Shown here: piece by piece, positions 1-6,069 of the stretch
How the letters are laid out: each line of letters starts with the position of its first letter
How positions within the stretch are numbered: position 1 is the stretch's first letter
DNA from: Alphaproteobacteria bacterium
Lineage (GTDB): Bacteria; Pseudomonadota; Alphaproteobacteria; ATCC43930; CGMCC-115725
Reading direction: 5' to 3'
Assembly: GCA_005884825.1 (NCBI GenBank)
Contig: VAZT01000217.1
Span: forward strand, 1 to 6,600
Length of the DNA: 6,600 nucleotides
Translations under genes and position numbers: made by a program
The notes under the pieces: generated by a model
Seen by the model: only the letters and a program-made list of their open reading frames with translations
What the model was told of the DNA's origin: nothing
Databases searched by the model: none

Positions 1-1
1 G

Positions 2-445
2 ATGGCCAACACCCTCGACAGCATGATTGGCCATCGAACCCCGCGCTACAGCGCCTTTGGATGGGCCGCGGCGCGCGCCGACGATATTCTGAACACCGTG
101 CCGGCGCCGCTCAGCGGCGTGCTTTTGGTGACAGCGGCTGTGTTCGCCAAAAACGGGCGACCGGGTCACGCGCTCGCGATCATGCTGCGCGACGGGCGCA
201 AGCACCATTCGCCCAATGCAGGGTGGCCGGAGAGCGCAATGGCGGGGGCGCTCGGTCTGGCATTGGCGGGACCGCGGCGCTACCCCGAAGGTCTGGTCGC
301 CGATCCGTGGCTCGGCGACGGCAGCGCCCGGGCCGGGGTCTCCGACATCTTGCGGGGACTGCAGCTCTACCGCCTCGCCTGCTTTCTCGAAGCGGGGCTG
401 TTGGTGGGCGCCTGGCTTGCGATGCACGCTACGCTGCTCGCCTGA
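2..445 (+). CDS. cbiB: Adenosylcobinamide-phosphate synthase CbiB/CobD, C-terminal half (partial at left edge)
   Basis: This inner-membrane enzyme joins adenosylcobyric acid to an aminopropanol (phosphate) to give adenosylcobinamide (phosphate), the step just after CobQ. The gene is called cobD in Pseudomonas denitrificans and cbiB in Salmonella. The window shows 147 residues, about the last half of a family of roughly 310. Family-typical segments are DSMIGHRTPRY near residue 6, AFGWAAARADDILN near 18, MLRDGRKHHSPNAGWPE near 61-77 with AMAGALG after it, and DPWLGDG near 101. Hydrophobic stretches near residues 36-50 and 126-146 fit membrane helices. The ATG at base 2 lies inside the conserved NTLDSMIGHR region, so it is an internal methionine and the true start is off the left edge. 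The gene converges on cobQ, and its last 17 bases overlap the cobQ 3' end. Identification is by recalled family motifs. Confidence 0.93.
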   Translation: MANTLDSMIGHRTPRYSAFGWAAARADDILNTVPAPLSGVLLVTAAVFAKNGRPGHALAIMLRDGRKHHSPNAGWPESAMAGALGLALAGPRRYPEGLVADPWLGDGSARAGVSDILRGLQLYRLACFLEAGLLVGAWLAMHATLLA

Positions 446-1964
446 GGCGGGGCGGCCGAGCCGCGGCCAAGAGCGCCGAAAGGTCGAGACTCTGCCCGAG
501 GTGATCGGCGAGCGCGTCGAGGGTCGTCTCGATCTTGTGCTCGTACGCGATTACGCCGGGATCGGCGCCCAATGCTGCCAGAAACGCACTGCGGAAGGGG
601 TCGCTCGTGAACAGCCCGTGCAGATAGCAGCCGGCAACCAACCCATCGGCGCTGATGCAGCCATCCGGGCCGCCTGCCAGGCGCAACATGGGGCGATCCA
701 GGCCCGGTCCGGCGGTCTCTCCAACGTGCATTTCGTAGCCCCGAACCGGCATCCCGGTCGCCAGCTCGACCCCGGAGGTTTGTGCGAGGCGTTTGGTGCC
801 GGTCAGAACGGTCTCGACGTCGAGGAAACCGAACCCGGGTACGGGGTGTTTGCGCCCCTCCACACCGAGCGGATCGGCAATGCTGCGGCCGAGCATCTGA
901 TATCCGCCGCAAATGCCGAGGATTCGTCCGCCCTGGCGGCGATGCGCGAGGAGGTCGATGTCCCACCCTTCGCGCCGCAAGGATTCGAGATCGGCGATCG
1001 TCGCCTTCGAGCCCGGAAGAATGACAAGCGCGGCGTCGCGCGGCAGCGGCTGCCCTGGCCGGACCATGACAATCTCAACGTTTGGCTCCGCATGGAGTGG
1101 ATCGAAATCGTCGAAATTGGCGATGCGAGGCAGCAATGGGACTGCGATCCGGACCGGCCCCCTGCCCTCACGCGCCTCCCCTTCCCTCCCACGCAGGCGG
1201 GGGAGGGTTAGGGTGGGGACTGGCTGGGTGAGGCTCGGGGCAAGGACAAGAGAATCCTCTGCTGGCAGTGCGGCCGCAGCTGGAAAATACGGCACGACAC
1301 CAAAGCTTCGCATTCCGGTGCCGCCGGTGATCGCGGCGATGCCGCCGTCGAACAGCCGGACATCGCCGCGGAATTTGTTGACGATATACCCGGCGAGCAG
1401 CGCGCGCTCCGACGCCGACAGCAGTGCGTGTGTGCCGACCAGCTGGGCGATGACGCCGCCGCGCTCGATGTCTCCGACCACCACGACTGGGACATCGGCC
1501 GCCTCGGCAAATCCCATATTCGCGATGTCGCCGTCGCGCAGATTGATTTCCGCCGGGCTCCCGGCCCCCTCTACGAGGACGAGATCGGCCGCCTTGGCGA
1601 GGCGAGAGAACGAGTCGAGAATTGCCGGCAACAGGCTGGGCGCGAGCCGGCGGTATTCGCCGGCGCCCGCAGCACGCCAGACTCGGCCGTGCAACACGAT
1701 CTGCGCCCCGATTTCGGATTGCGGCTTCAGCAGCACCGGGTTCATGTCGGTGATCGGTGCCGTGCAGCAGGCGCGTGCCTGCAACGCCTGGGCCCGGCCG
1801 ATCTCGCCGCCATCGGCGGTAACCGCAGCGTTATTCGACATGTTCTGCGACTTGAACGGCCGCACGTTCAGGCCCTGCCGGGTGAAGGCGCGCGCCATGC
1901 CCGCGAGCAGCAGCGATTTGCCGACATCCGAGCCGGTCCCCTGCAGCATCAGCGCTCGCGCCAT
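429..1964 (-). CDS. cobQ: Cobyric acid synthase CobQ, with an in-frame insert between its domains
   Basis: CobQ is a cytosolic glutamine amidotransferase. It uses ATP and glutamine to amidate carboxylates b, d, e and g of adenosylcobyrinic acid a,c-diamide, giving adenosylcobyric acid. The protein has 511 residues, somewhat longer than the usual 480-490. The N-terminal synthetase domain opens with the nucleotide-binding motif LMLQGTGSDVGKS (5-17), then FKSQNMSNNAAVTADGGEIG (37-56), DMNPVLLKPQSE (73-84) and LVEGAGSPAEINLR (130-143). The class I amidotransferase domain shows the nucleophile Cys352 in GRILGICGGYQMLG and the catalytic His449 in CYLHGLF. Residues about 246-268, including PTLTLPRLRGREGE, are not family sequence; they are the translation of a GC-rich palindromic repeat and explain the extra length. 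The ATG shares one base with the cobO stop (TGATG). No strong Shine-Dalgarno precedes it, so coupling to cobO translation is likely. All motifs are present, so the enzyme is probably functional if the insert is tolerated in the linker. Confidence 0.95.
   Translation of the reverse strand: MARALMLQGTGSDVGKSLLLAGMARAFTRQGLNVRPFKSQNMSNNAAVTADGGEIGRAQALQARACCTAPITDMNPVLLKPQSEIGAQIVLHGRVWRAAGAGEYRRLAPSLLPAILDSFSRLAKAADLVLVEGAGSPAEINLRDGDIANMGFAEAADVPVVVVGDIERGGVIAQLVGTHALLSASERALLAGYIVNKFRGDVRLFDGGIAAITGGTGMRSFGVVPYFPAAAALPAEDSLVLAPSLTQPVPTLTLPRLRGREGEAREGRGPVRIAVPLLPRIANFDDFDPLHAEPNVEIVMVRPGQPLPRDAALVILPGSKATIADLESLRREGWDIDLLAHRRQGGRILGICGGYQMLGRSIADPLGVEGRKHPVPGFGFLDVETVLTGTKRLAQTSGVELATGMPVRGYEMHVGETAGPGLDRPMLRLAGGPDGCISADGLVAGCYLHGLFTSDPFRSAFLAALGADPGVIAYEHKIETTLDALADHLGQSLDLSALLAAARPPRLRRAA
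1164..1219. repeat. GC-rich palindromic repeat-like element inserted in frame in cobQ
   Basis: On the + strand CCCTCCC (1184-1190) faces its exact complement GGGAGGG (1201-1207). Three more pairs (1178-1180 with 1211-1213) follow after a three-base internal mismatch, and short CGC/GCG pairing (1192-1194 with 1197-1199) sits in the loop. The stretch is C-rich on one side and G-rich on the other, unlike the surrounding codons. On the coding strand it reads as TLTLPRLRGREGE, a string I recall as a common translation of dispersed intergenic repeats in alphaproteobacterial genomes. It keeps the cobQ frame open. The ends are approximate, since no target duplication is obvious. There is only one copy in the window, so dispersal across the genome is inferred. 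Confidence 0.65.
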
Positions 1965-2599
1965 CAGAACTCGATGCCCGGCTGAGCCTTCACACCGGCA
2001 CGGAACGGGTGCTTGACAAGGGTCATCTCCGTCACGAGATCGGCCGCCTCGATCAGTTCGGGCCGGGCGTTGCGGCCCGTTACGACGACGTGCAGGTCGC
2101 GCGGCTTCGCCTTCAGCACCGCCACGACCTCGTCGACCGGCAGGTAATCGTACCGCAATACGATATTGAGCTCGTCGAGCAAGACCAGCCGGTAGGCCGG
2201 ATCCGACAGCATCGCCTTAGCGGTCGCCCACGCATTGCGCGCGGCAGCGATGTCGCGTGCCCGGTCCTGCGTGTCCCAGGTGAAGCCCTCGCCCATGGCG
2301 CGGCAGGTCACCAGATCGCCGAAGAGTTCGAAGGCGGTCCGCTCCCCCGTGCTCCACACCCCCTTGACGAACTGCACGATGCCGACCCGCATGCCGTGGC
2401 CGAGGCAACGCAACACCAGCCCGAAGGCCGCAGTCGACTTCCCCTTCCCCTTCCCGGTGTGGACGATCAGGAGGCCGCGCTCTTCCGTCTTGGTCGCCAG
2501 CATGCGATCGCGCGCCGCCTTGCGCCGGGCCATCTTTTCGTTGTGGCGCCGGTTGACCTCCTCCTCGGTTTCGCAAAGCTCGCTCACAACCCGCACCAT
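1964..2599 (-). CDS. cobO: Corrinoid (cob(I)yrinic acid a,c-diamide) adenosyltransferase CobO
   Basis: CobO is a cytosolic enzyme of the CobA/CobO/BtuR family. It transfers the 5'-deoxyadenosyl group of ATP to the Co(I) corrinoid, between cobalt insertion and CobQ amidation. From the start chosen here the protein has 211 residues, close to the family size of about 200. It shows a P-loop TGKGKGKS (48-55) in VHTGKGKGKSTAAFGL, then VQFVKGVWSTGER (75-87), GEGFTWDTQDRARD (103-116), the acidic motif LLDELNIVLRYDYLP (140-154), VTGRNARPELIEAADLVTEM (173-192), and the family tail KHPFRAGVKAQPGIEF. The reading frame is open to an ATG at 2641, but the ATG at 2599 is preferred because GGGAGG lies ten bases before it and the extra 14 residues resemble nothing in the family. 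The start lies inside the end of cobN (16-base overlap), and the TGA stop shares its last base with the cobQ ATG. The gene appears intact. Confidence 0.95.
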   Translation of the reverse strand: MVRVVSELCETEEEVNRRHNEKMARRKAARDRMLATKTEERGLLIVHTGKGKGKSTAAFGLVLRCLGHGMRVGIVQFVKGVWSTGERTAFELFGDLVTCRAMGEGFTWDTQDRARDIAAARNAWATAKAMLSDPAYRLVLLDELNIVLRYDYLPVDEVVAVLKAKPRDLHVVVTGRNARPELIEAADLVTEMTLVKHPFRAGVKAQPGIEF

Positions 2600-4797
2600 T
2601 GATTGAGATCCTCCCGGGCGCTGTTGCGGCGGGGGCGCCACAGGCCGCGGTCGATTGCTTCGAGGAAGCGGCGACTGGTCTCGACGAAGGCGGCTGGGTT
2701 GTGCTCGGCCATGAATCCGCGCACCGAATCGTCAGCCAGGTATGCGTCGTAGAGCGCATCGAAATGCGCGTCGTCGACTGCGCGCGAGGTGGCAGCAAAG
2801 GCAAAGAGATAGTCGACCGTTGCGGCGATCTCGGCGGCGCCCTTGTAGCCGTGCCGCATAACGCCGGCGATCCAGCGCGGGTTAGCGGCGCGGCCGCGGA
2901 CCACGCGTCCCAATTCCTCGCGCAGGCTGCGGATGCGCGGCCGCTCCGGCCGCGAGTGGTCGTTGTGCCAAACTGCCGGCGCGCGCCCCGAGAGGTGTCG
3001 GACAACGAGGGCGAGGCCGCCCTCGAACTGGTAGTAGTCGTCGCTGTCGAGCAGGTCGTGCTCGCGGTTATCCTGGTTGTGCAGCACCGCATCGGCCTCT
3101 GCCAGTCGCGCTTCGAGCATTTCACGCTCGGAGCGCCCCTCGCAACCCGCCCCATACGCGTACCCGCTCCAGCCGAGATAGGCCTCGGCGAGATCGTCAT
3201 CATCGTCCCAGATCCGTTCGTCGATCATGGTCTGCAATCCGGCCCCGTATGCGCCGGGCTTCGACCCGAATACGCGGTACCCGGCCCGCCGCTCGGCTTC
3301 TGGCGGCGGAACACCCTGGGCTTCGAGCGCGTGCCGGTCCTCGGCGACGCGCGCAGCGAGCGGGTTGACCGAAGCTGGCTCGTCGAGCGCAGCGACGGCG
3401 CGTGCGGCCGAATCGAACAAATCGATAAGCCCAGGAAACGCATCGCGAAAAAAGCCCGACACGCGCAACGTGACGTCGACGCGCGGCCGGTCGAGCACCG
3501 AGGCCGGCAATATCTCGAACCCGGTCACGCGGCCGCTCGACCGCTCCCATACCGGACGCGCGCCGATCAGCGCCAACGCCTGGGCAATGTCGTCGCCGCC
3601 GGTCCGCATATTGGCGGTGCCCCATGCCGACAATGCGACGCGCGCCGGGTAGTTTCCGTATTCCTGGGCGTGGCGCTCGAGCAGCAATGCCGCCGATTTC
3701 CAGCCGAGCTGCCAAGCCGCTTGCGTCGGCACGGCGCGCGTGTCGACCGAATAGAAGTTGCGTCCGGTCGGCAACACCTCCGGCCGGCCGCGGCTCGGCG
3801 CACCCGAGGGCCCAGGCGGAACAAAACGCCCGTCGAGCCCGGCAAGCAGGCCGGCGATTTCGGCCCCGCCGCTTCCCGCGACTGCCGGGCCTAGATGCCA
3901 TTCGATCCACTCGAGAACCGCCGTGGTCTGCAACCAGCTCGTTTCAGGCGCCACTTCGCCCGCAACGAGCCGCAAGGCCAACGCCTCCAGGCGCTCGACC
4001 GTGTCGCCGCAGCTGCGCCACGGCCCGGGACCGGCGAGCGCTGAAGGCCGTGCCCCGGTCCAGGGCTTTGCTGGATCTTCGCCCAGCGGATCCTCGCCGA
4101 GGCCGAGATCGGCGGCAAGCGCGCGCAGCAGCGAGGCGTCTTGCGGCGCGGTGCCGCGTCCCGGACGCGCAAAGGCGACGAGCAGCGAGTGCAGCCTCTC
4201 GCCCTCCGGGCTCCGGCCAAAAACATGTAGCCCATCGCGTATCTGCAGCTCTTTCAACTCGCAGAGAAAGCCGTCGAGCTTCCGCAGCGCAGAGGCGGTT
4301 TGATCACTTGCGGTAATGCCGCAATCACCTTCTATCCCGGTGGCGCGGGCTTGTTCGAGGATCGCCGAGGCGAGGACAGGGAGGCGGCGAGAATCGCCGA
4401 GCGCGGCCTCGTAATACTCGTCGATCAGCCGCTCGAGCTCGGCCATTGGCCCGTAGCTGCCTGCGCGGGTTAGTGGCGGCGTCAGATGGTCGATTATGAC
4501 CGCCTGAGCCCGCCTTTTGGCCTGCGTCCCCTCACCGGGATCGTTGACGATGAATGGATAGAGGTGCGGCAAGGGCGCAAGCACGGTTTCCGGGAAGCAT
4601 TCGGCCGACAGGGCCAGCGCCTTTCCGGGGAGCCATTCGAGCGTGCCGTGCTTGCCCAGATGAACCACGGCGTCGGCTCTGAACTCTTCGGCGAGCCACG
4701 CATATGCCGCGAAATAGCTGTGCGGCGGCACCAATGCCGGATCGTGATAGGTCGCTTTCGGGTCAATGTTGTAGCCGCGCGCCGGCTGGATCAGCAC
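2584..4797 (-). CDS. cobN: cobN fragment 3: C-terminal two thirds, back in the start frame
   Basis: About 737 residues of well-conserved CobN, beginning at VLIQPARGYNIDPKATYHDP. Further family landmarks in order are VVHLGKHGTLEWLPGKALAL, YPFIVNDPGEGTQAKRRAQA, IIDHLTPPLTRAGSYGP, LKELQIRDGLHVFG, PSGAPSRGRPEVLPTGRNFY, WGTANMRTGGDDIAQALALI, VDVTLRVSGFFRDAFPGLID, GAYGAGLQTMID, NQDNREHDLLDSDDYYQFEG and VMRHGYKGAAEIAATVDYLF, ending in ALDRGLW-type residues (IDRGLWRPRRNSA). The frame is open upstream to 4890, but the residues before about 4797 are not CobN. No stop interrupts the rest. The intact state of this long part argues that selection on cobN acted until recently, or still does. Confidence 0.88.
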   Translation of the reverse strand: MLIQPARGYNIDPKATYHDPALVPPHSYFAAYAWLAEEFRADAVVHLGKHGTLEWLPGKALALSAECFPETVLAPLPHLYPFIVNDPGEGTQAKRRAQAVIIDHLTPPLTRAGSYGPMAELERLIDEYYEAALGDSRRLPVLASAILEQARATGIEGDCGITASDQTASALRKLDGFLCELKELQIRDGLHVFGRSPEGERLHSLLVAFARPGRGTAPQDASLLRALAADLGLGEDPLGEDPAKPWTGARPSALAGPGPWRSCGDTVERLEALALRLVAGEVAPETSWLQTTAVLEWIEWHLGPAVAGSGGAEIAGLLAGLDGRFVPPGPSGAPSRGRPEVLPTGRNFYSVDTRAVPTQAAWQLGWKSAALLLERHAQEYGNYPARVALSAWGTANMRTGGDDIAQALALIGARPVWERSSGRVTGFEILPASVLDRPRVDVTLRVSGFFRDAFPGLIDLFDSAARAVAALDEPASVNPLAARVAEDRHALEAQGVPPPEAERRAGYRVFGSKPGAYGAGLQTMIDERIWDDDDDLAEAYLGWSGYAYGAGCEGRSEREMLEARLAEADAVLHNQDNREHDLLDSDDYYQFEGGLALVVRHLSGRAPAVWHNDHSRPERPRIRSLREELGRVVRGRAANPRWIAGVMRHGYKGAAEIAATVDYLFAFAATSRAVDDAHFDALYDAYLADDSVRGFMAEHNPAAFVETSRRFLEAIDRGLWRPRRNSAREDLNQWCGL
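2610..2615 (-). promoter_or_regulatory. Shine-Dalgarno sequence for cobO
   Basis: GGGAGG on the - strand, separated by ten bases from the ATG at 2599. It is the clearest ribosome-binding site in the window and decides the cobO start in favour of 2599 over the upstream in-frame ATG at 2641. It lies within the last codons of cobN, so cobO could be translated even when cobN translation ends early. Confidence 0.7.
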
Positions 4798-5509
4798 GGC
4801 GCATCGGCAGGCTTGCGAAAAAAGCAGAATAGTCGGCGAAAGACAGCGACTCCTGGGCCGGAGCACCGGGATTCCCGTTGGTCGGACCATCGAGCAGACG
4901 GTGGATCAATTCTTTAGGATCGTCCGGCGCGTCCGAGATCCTGTAGCCGGCCCCTGCCAGCGCGCGCAGGATCGCGATCGCAGAAGCCGGCGTGTCGAGG
5001 CCGACACCGTTGCCGATCCGGCCGTCGCGGTTGGGATAATTGGCGAGGATCACCGCGATGCGGCGTTCCGCAGATGGTTTCGCGCGCAACCGCGCCCAAT
5101 TGCGCGCGAGATCGGCGACAAACGCGATACGGTCAGCCACCGGCTGGTAGCCGACGAGATCGGCCTCGGTCTCGGGATCGCGGCCATTTGGAAGTCCAGT
5201 GGGCGGTGCCTTGAACGACACGGCGCGCGACAGGATGCGGCCGTCGATCTCCGGCAACGCCACATTCATCGCCAGGTCGCGCGGCCCCAGCCCGCGGGTG
5301 CCGGTGCGCCAGGTCTCCTCGTCGCCGCCCGAGAACACGACCTGCAGGATCGGGCAATCGGCGCGCAGCGGGTCGTCGCCGCCGGTCGCCGCGACGGAAA
5401 AACCGGTCGCGTTCAGGATCACGGCCGGAGGGTGGGTGGCGAACAGCTCGGCCAACAGGCTCGCCGCCTCGGCGTCCTTGAGGCTGTGCACGAAAACCGG
5501 CAGCTCGGC
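4763..5509 (-). CDS. cobN: cobN fragment 2: middle part, shifted frame
   Basis: This stretch sits in a frame one base off from fragments 1 and 3. CobN sequence is recognisable from ELPVFVHSLKDAEAASLL (about base 5506) through PPAVILNATGFSV, PILQVVFSGG, RGLGPRDLAMNVALPEIDG, ILANYPNRDGRIGNGVGLDT and LLDGPTNGNP to LSFADYSAFFASLP (ending at 4805). After that the frame runs into 13 residues unlike CobN and stops at 4763. The frame is also open upstream to 5650, but that part is antisense-like shadow of fragment 1. I see no start codon with a ribosome-binding site for it, so it is probably not a separate gene. Confidence 0.8.
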   Translation of the reverse strand, partial: AELPVFVHSLKDAEAASLLAELFATHPPAVILNATGFSVAATGGDDPLRADCPILQVVFSGGDEETWRTGTRGLGPRDLAMNVALPEIDGRILSRAVSFKAPPTGLPNGRDPETEADLVGYQPVADRIAFVADLARNWARLRAKPSAERRIAVILANYPNRDGRIGNGVGLDTPASAIAILRALAGAGYRISDAPDDPKELIHRLLDGPTNGNPGAPAQESLSFADYSAFFASLPMRRADPAGARLQH

Positions 5510-6069
5510 AGGGCCCGATCGGGCCAGTACAGCCCGGCCCGCAGCAGGGGCGCGGGTTCCGCCCATTGCTGCTCGTAGCCGATCAGAGAACCGGCGTAGC
5601 GCAGCAGGTTTTCGGCATTGGCGGGGCCGCCTTCGGCCAGATACCGCCACAGCCGGTGGACTGGCTCAGGCTCCAACGTGGAGAGCTGCGCCAGCTCCGG
5701 ATCGGGTTTGTCATCCCCGGACACCAGGGCCACCGGGATGCCATCTCCGCGGCAAGTTTCGACGAGCCGCTCGACCCCGTAGGGCCAATAGGCGGTGCCG
5801 CCGAGCAGTCGGGCGATGACCAGGCGCGCGCGGGCGACCGTCGCCATATAGAGGTCGACCGAAAAATTGTGGCCGAGACGTGGGATCGGAGCGAGCCGAA
5901 GGCGGGGTGCCCGCGGATCTTGCGCGCGGCGCCGCTTCTGTGCCGAGGCGAGGAGCGCGATTTCGGTATCGGCGCTCGACAGCAGTACAATGTCGCCTTG
6001 GCTCTGGGCGAGATCGACCGCGGTAGACCCGTCGGCGATCGCTCCCGGTGTCGTTGTGAGCAGGTGCAT
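5419..6069 (-). CDS. cobN: cobN fragment 1: N-terminal part
   Basis: This open frame starts at the normal cobN ATG. It opens with the family N-terminus MHLLTTTPGAIADG, followed by DIVLLSSADTEIALL, SVDLYMATVARARLVIARLLG, AYWPYGVERL and SGDDKPDPELAQLSTL. It stays CobN-like to AGLYWP at residue 183 (base 5521). The 33 or so residues after that, up to the TGA at 5419-5421, are an out-of-frame reading of sequence that belongs to fragment 2. A protein of 216 residues could be made from this frame but would lack nearly all of the chelatase body. Ribosome-binding sequence is weak (GGAG 14 bases before the ATG, GGGCGG closer), so coupling to cobW translation is likely. Confidence 0.85.
   Translation of the reverse strand: MHLLTTTPGAIADGSTAVDLAQSQGDIVLLSSADTEIALLASAQKRRRAQDPRAPRLRLAPIPRLGHNFSVDLYMATVARARLVIARLLGGTAYWPYGVERLVETCRGDGIPVALVSGDDKPDPELAQLSTLEPEPVHRLWRYLAEGGPANAENLLRYAGSLIGYEQQWAEPAPLLRAGLYWPDRALPSCRFSCTASRTPRRRACWPSCSPPTLRP
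5512..5525. repeat. Perfect 14-base palindrome at the first cobN break
   Basis: GGCCCGATCGGGCC reads the same on both strands, centred between 5518 and 5519, with no further pairing outside. It lies exactly where CobN similarity ends in frame 1 (YWP) and resumes in the other frame (ELPVF). A palindrome at a deletion point could reflect hairpin-promoted deletion or sequencing dropout, or chance in GC-rich DNA. Confidence 0.6.

Larger units (their letters stand above)
2584..6069 (-). pseudogene. cobN: Cobaltochelatase subunit CobN, broken by two out-of-frame deletions (or sequence errors)
   Basis: CobN is the large, porphyrin/corrin-binding subunit of the ATP-dependent CobNST cobaltochelatase. 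It inserts Co(II) into hydrogenobyrinic acid a,c-diamide and is related to the magnesium chelatase H subunit. The ATG at 6069 directly follows the cobW TGA, and the TGA at 2584-2586 lies inside the start of cobO. The locus spans 1162 codons, against about 1250-1275 for the family. The start frame (6069 to about 5521) gives way to a second frame (about 5509-4805), then returns to the first (about 4797-2584). At each join a conserved segment is absent: roughly 50 residues after AGLYWP, and roughly 35 between FFASLP and VLIQPARGYN. As written, translation from 6069 stops at 5419 after 216 residues. All other segments are well conserved with no further stops. That fits a recent lesion or an assembly error better than old decay. 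CobS and CobT are not in the window. Confidence 0.85.

Noticed and set aside
446..480. GC-rich inverted repeat (GGCCGAGCCGCGGCC) just past the cbiB stop as a terminator
   Set aside because: Weak, no following U-tract, and it lies inside the conserved-frame 3' end of cobQ; such short repeats are expected by chance at this GC content.
2438..2455. Triple TTCCCC tandem repeat on the + strand
   Set aside because: It is the coding sequence of the CobO P-loop (TGKGKGKS); the repetition follows from the Gly-Lys-Gly-Lys motif and is not a separate element.
2600..2641. Upstream ATG at 2641 as the cobO start (225 residues)
   Set aside because: The extra 14 residues are unlike the family and overlap cobN further; the ATG at 2599 has GGGAGG at a workable distance.
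2599..3894. Long + strand open frame (431 codons) opposite cobN; likewise 216-1211 and 913-2016 opposite cobQ
   Set aside because: High-GC antisense shadows. The opposite strand carries clearly recognisable CobN and CobQ protein sequence, and the shadow proteins are Arg/Ala/Gly-rich with no family resemblance.
4795..4825. Slippage at the six-T run as the cause of the second cobN frame change
   Set aside because: FFASLP downstream of the run is still correct in the middle frame, so the break lies after the run, and about 35 residues are lost.
5500..5530. Programmed -1 ribosomal frameshift in cobN
   Set aside because: A -1 shift here would join the frames, but no X XXY YYZ slippery heptamer is in phase, and about 50 conserved residues would still be missing.
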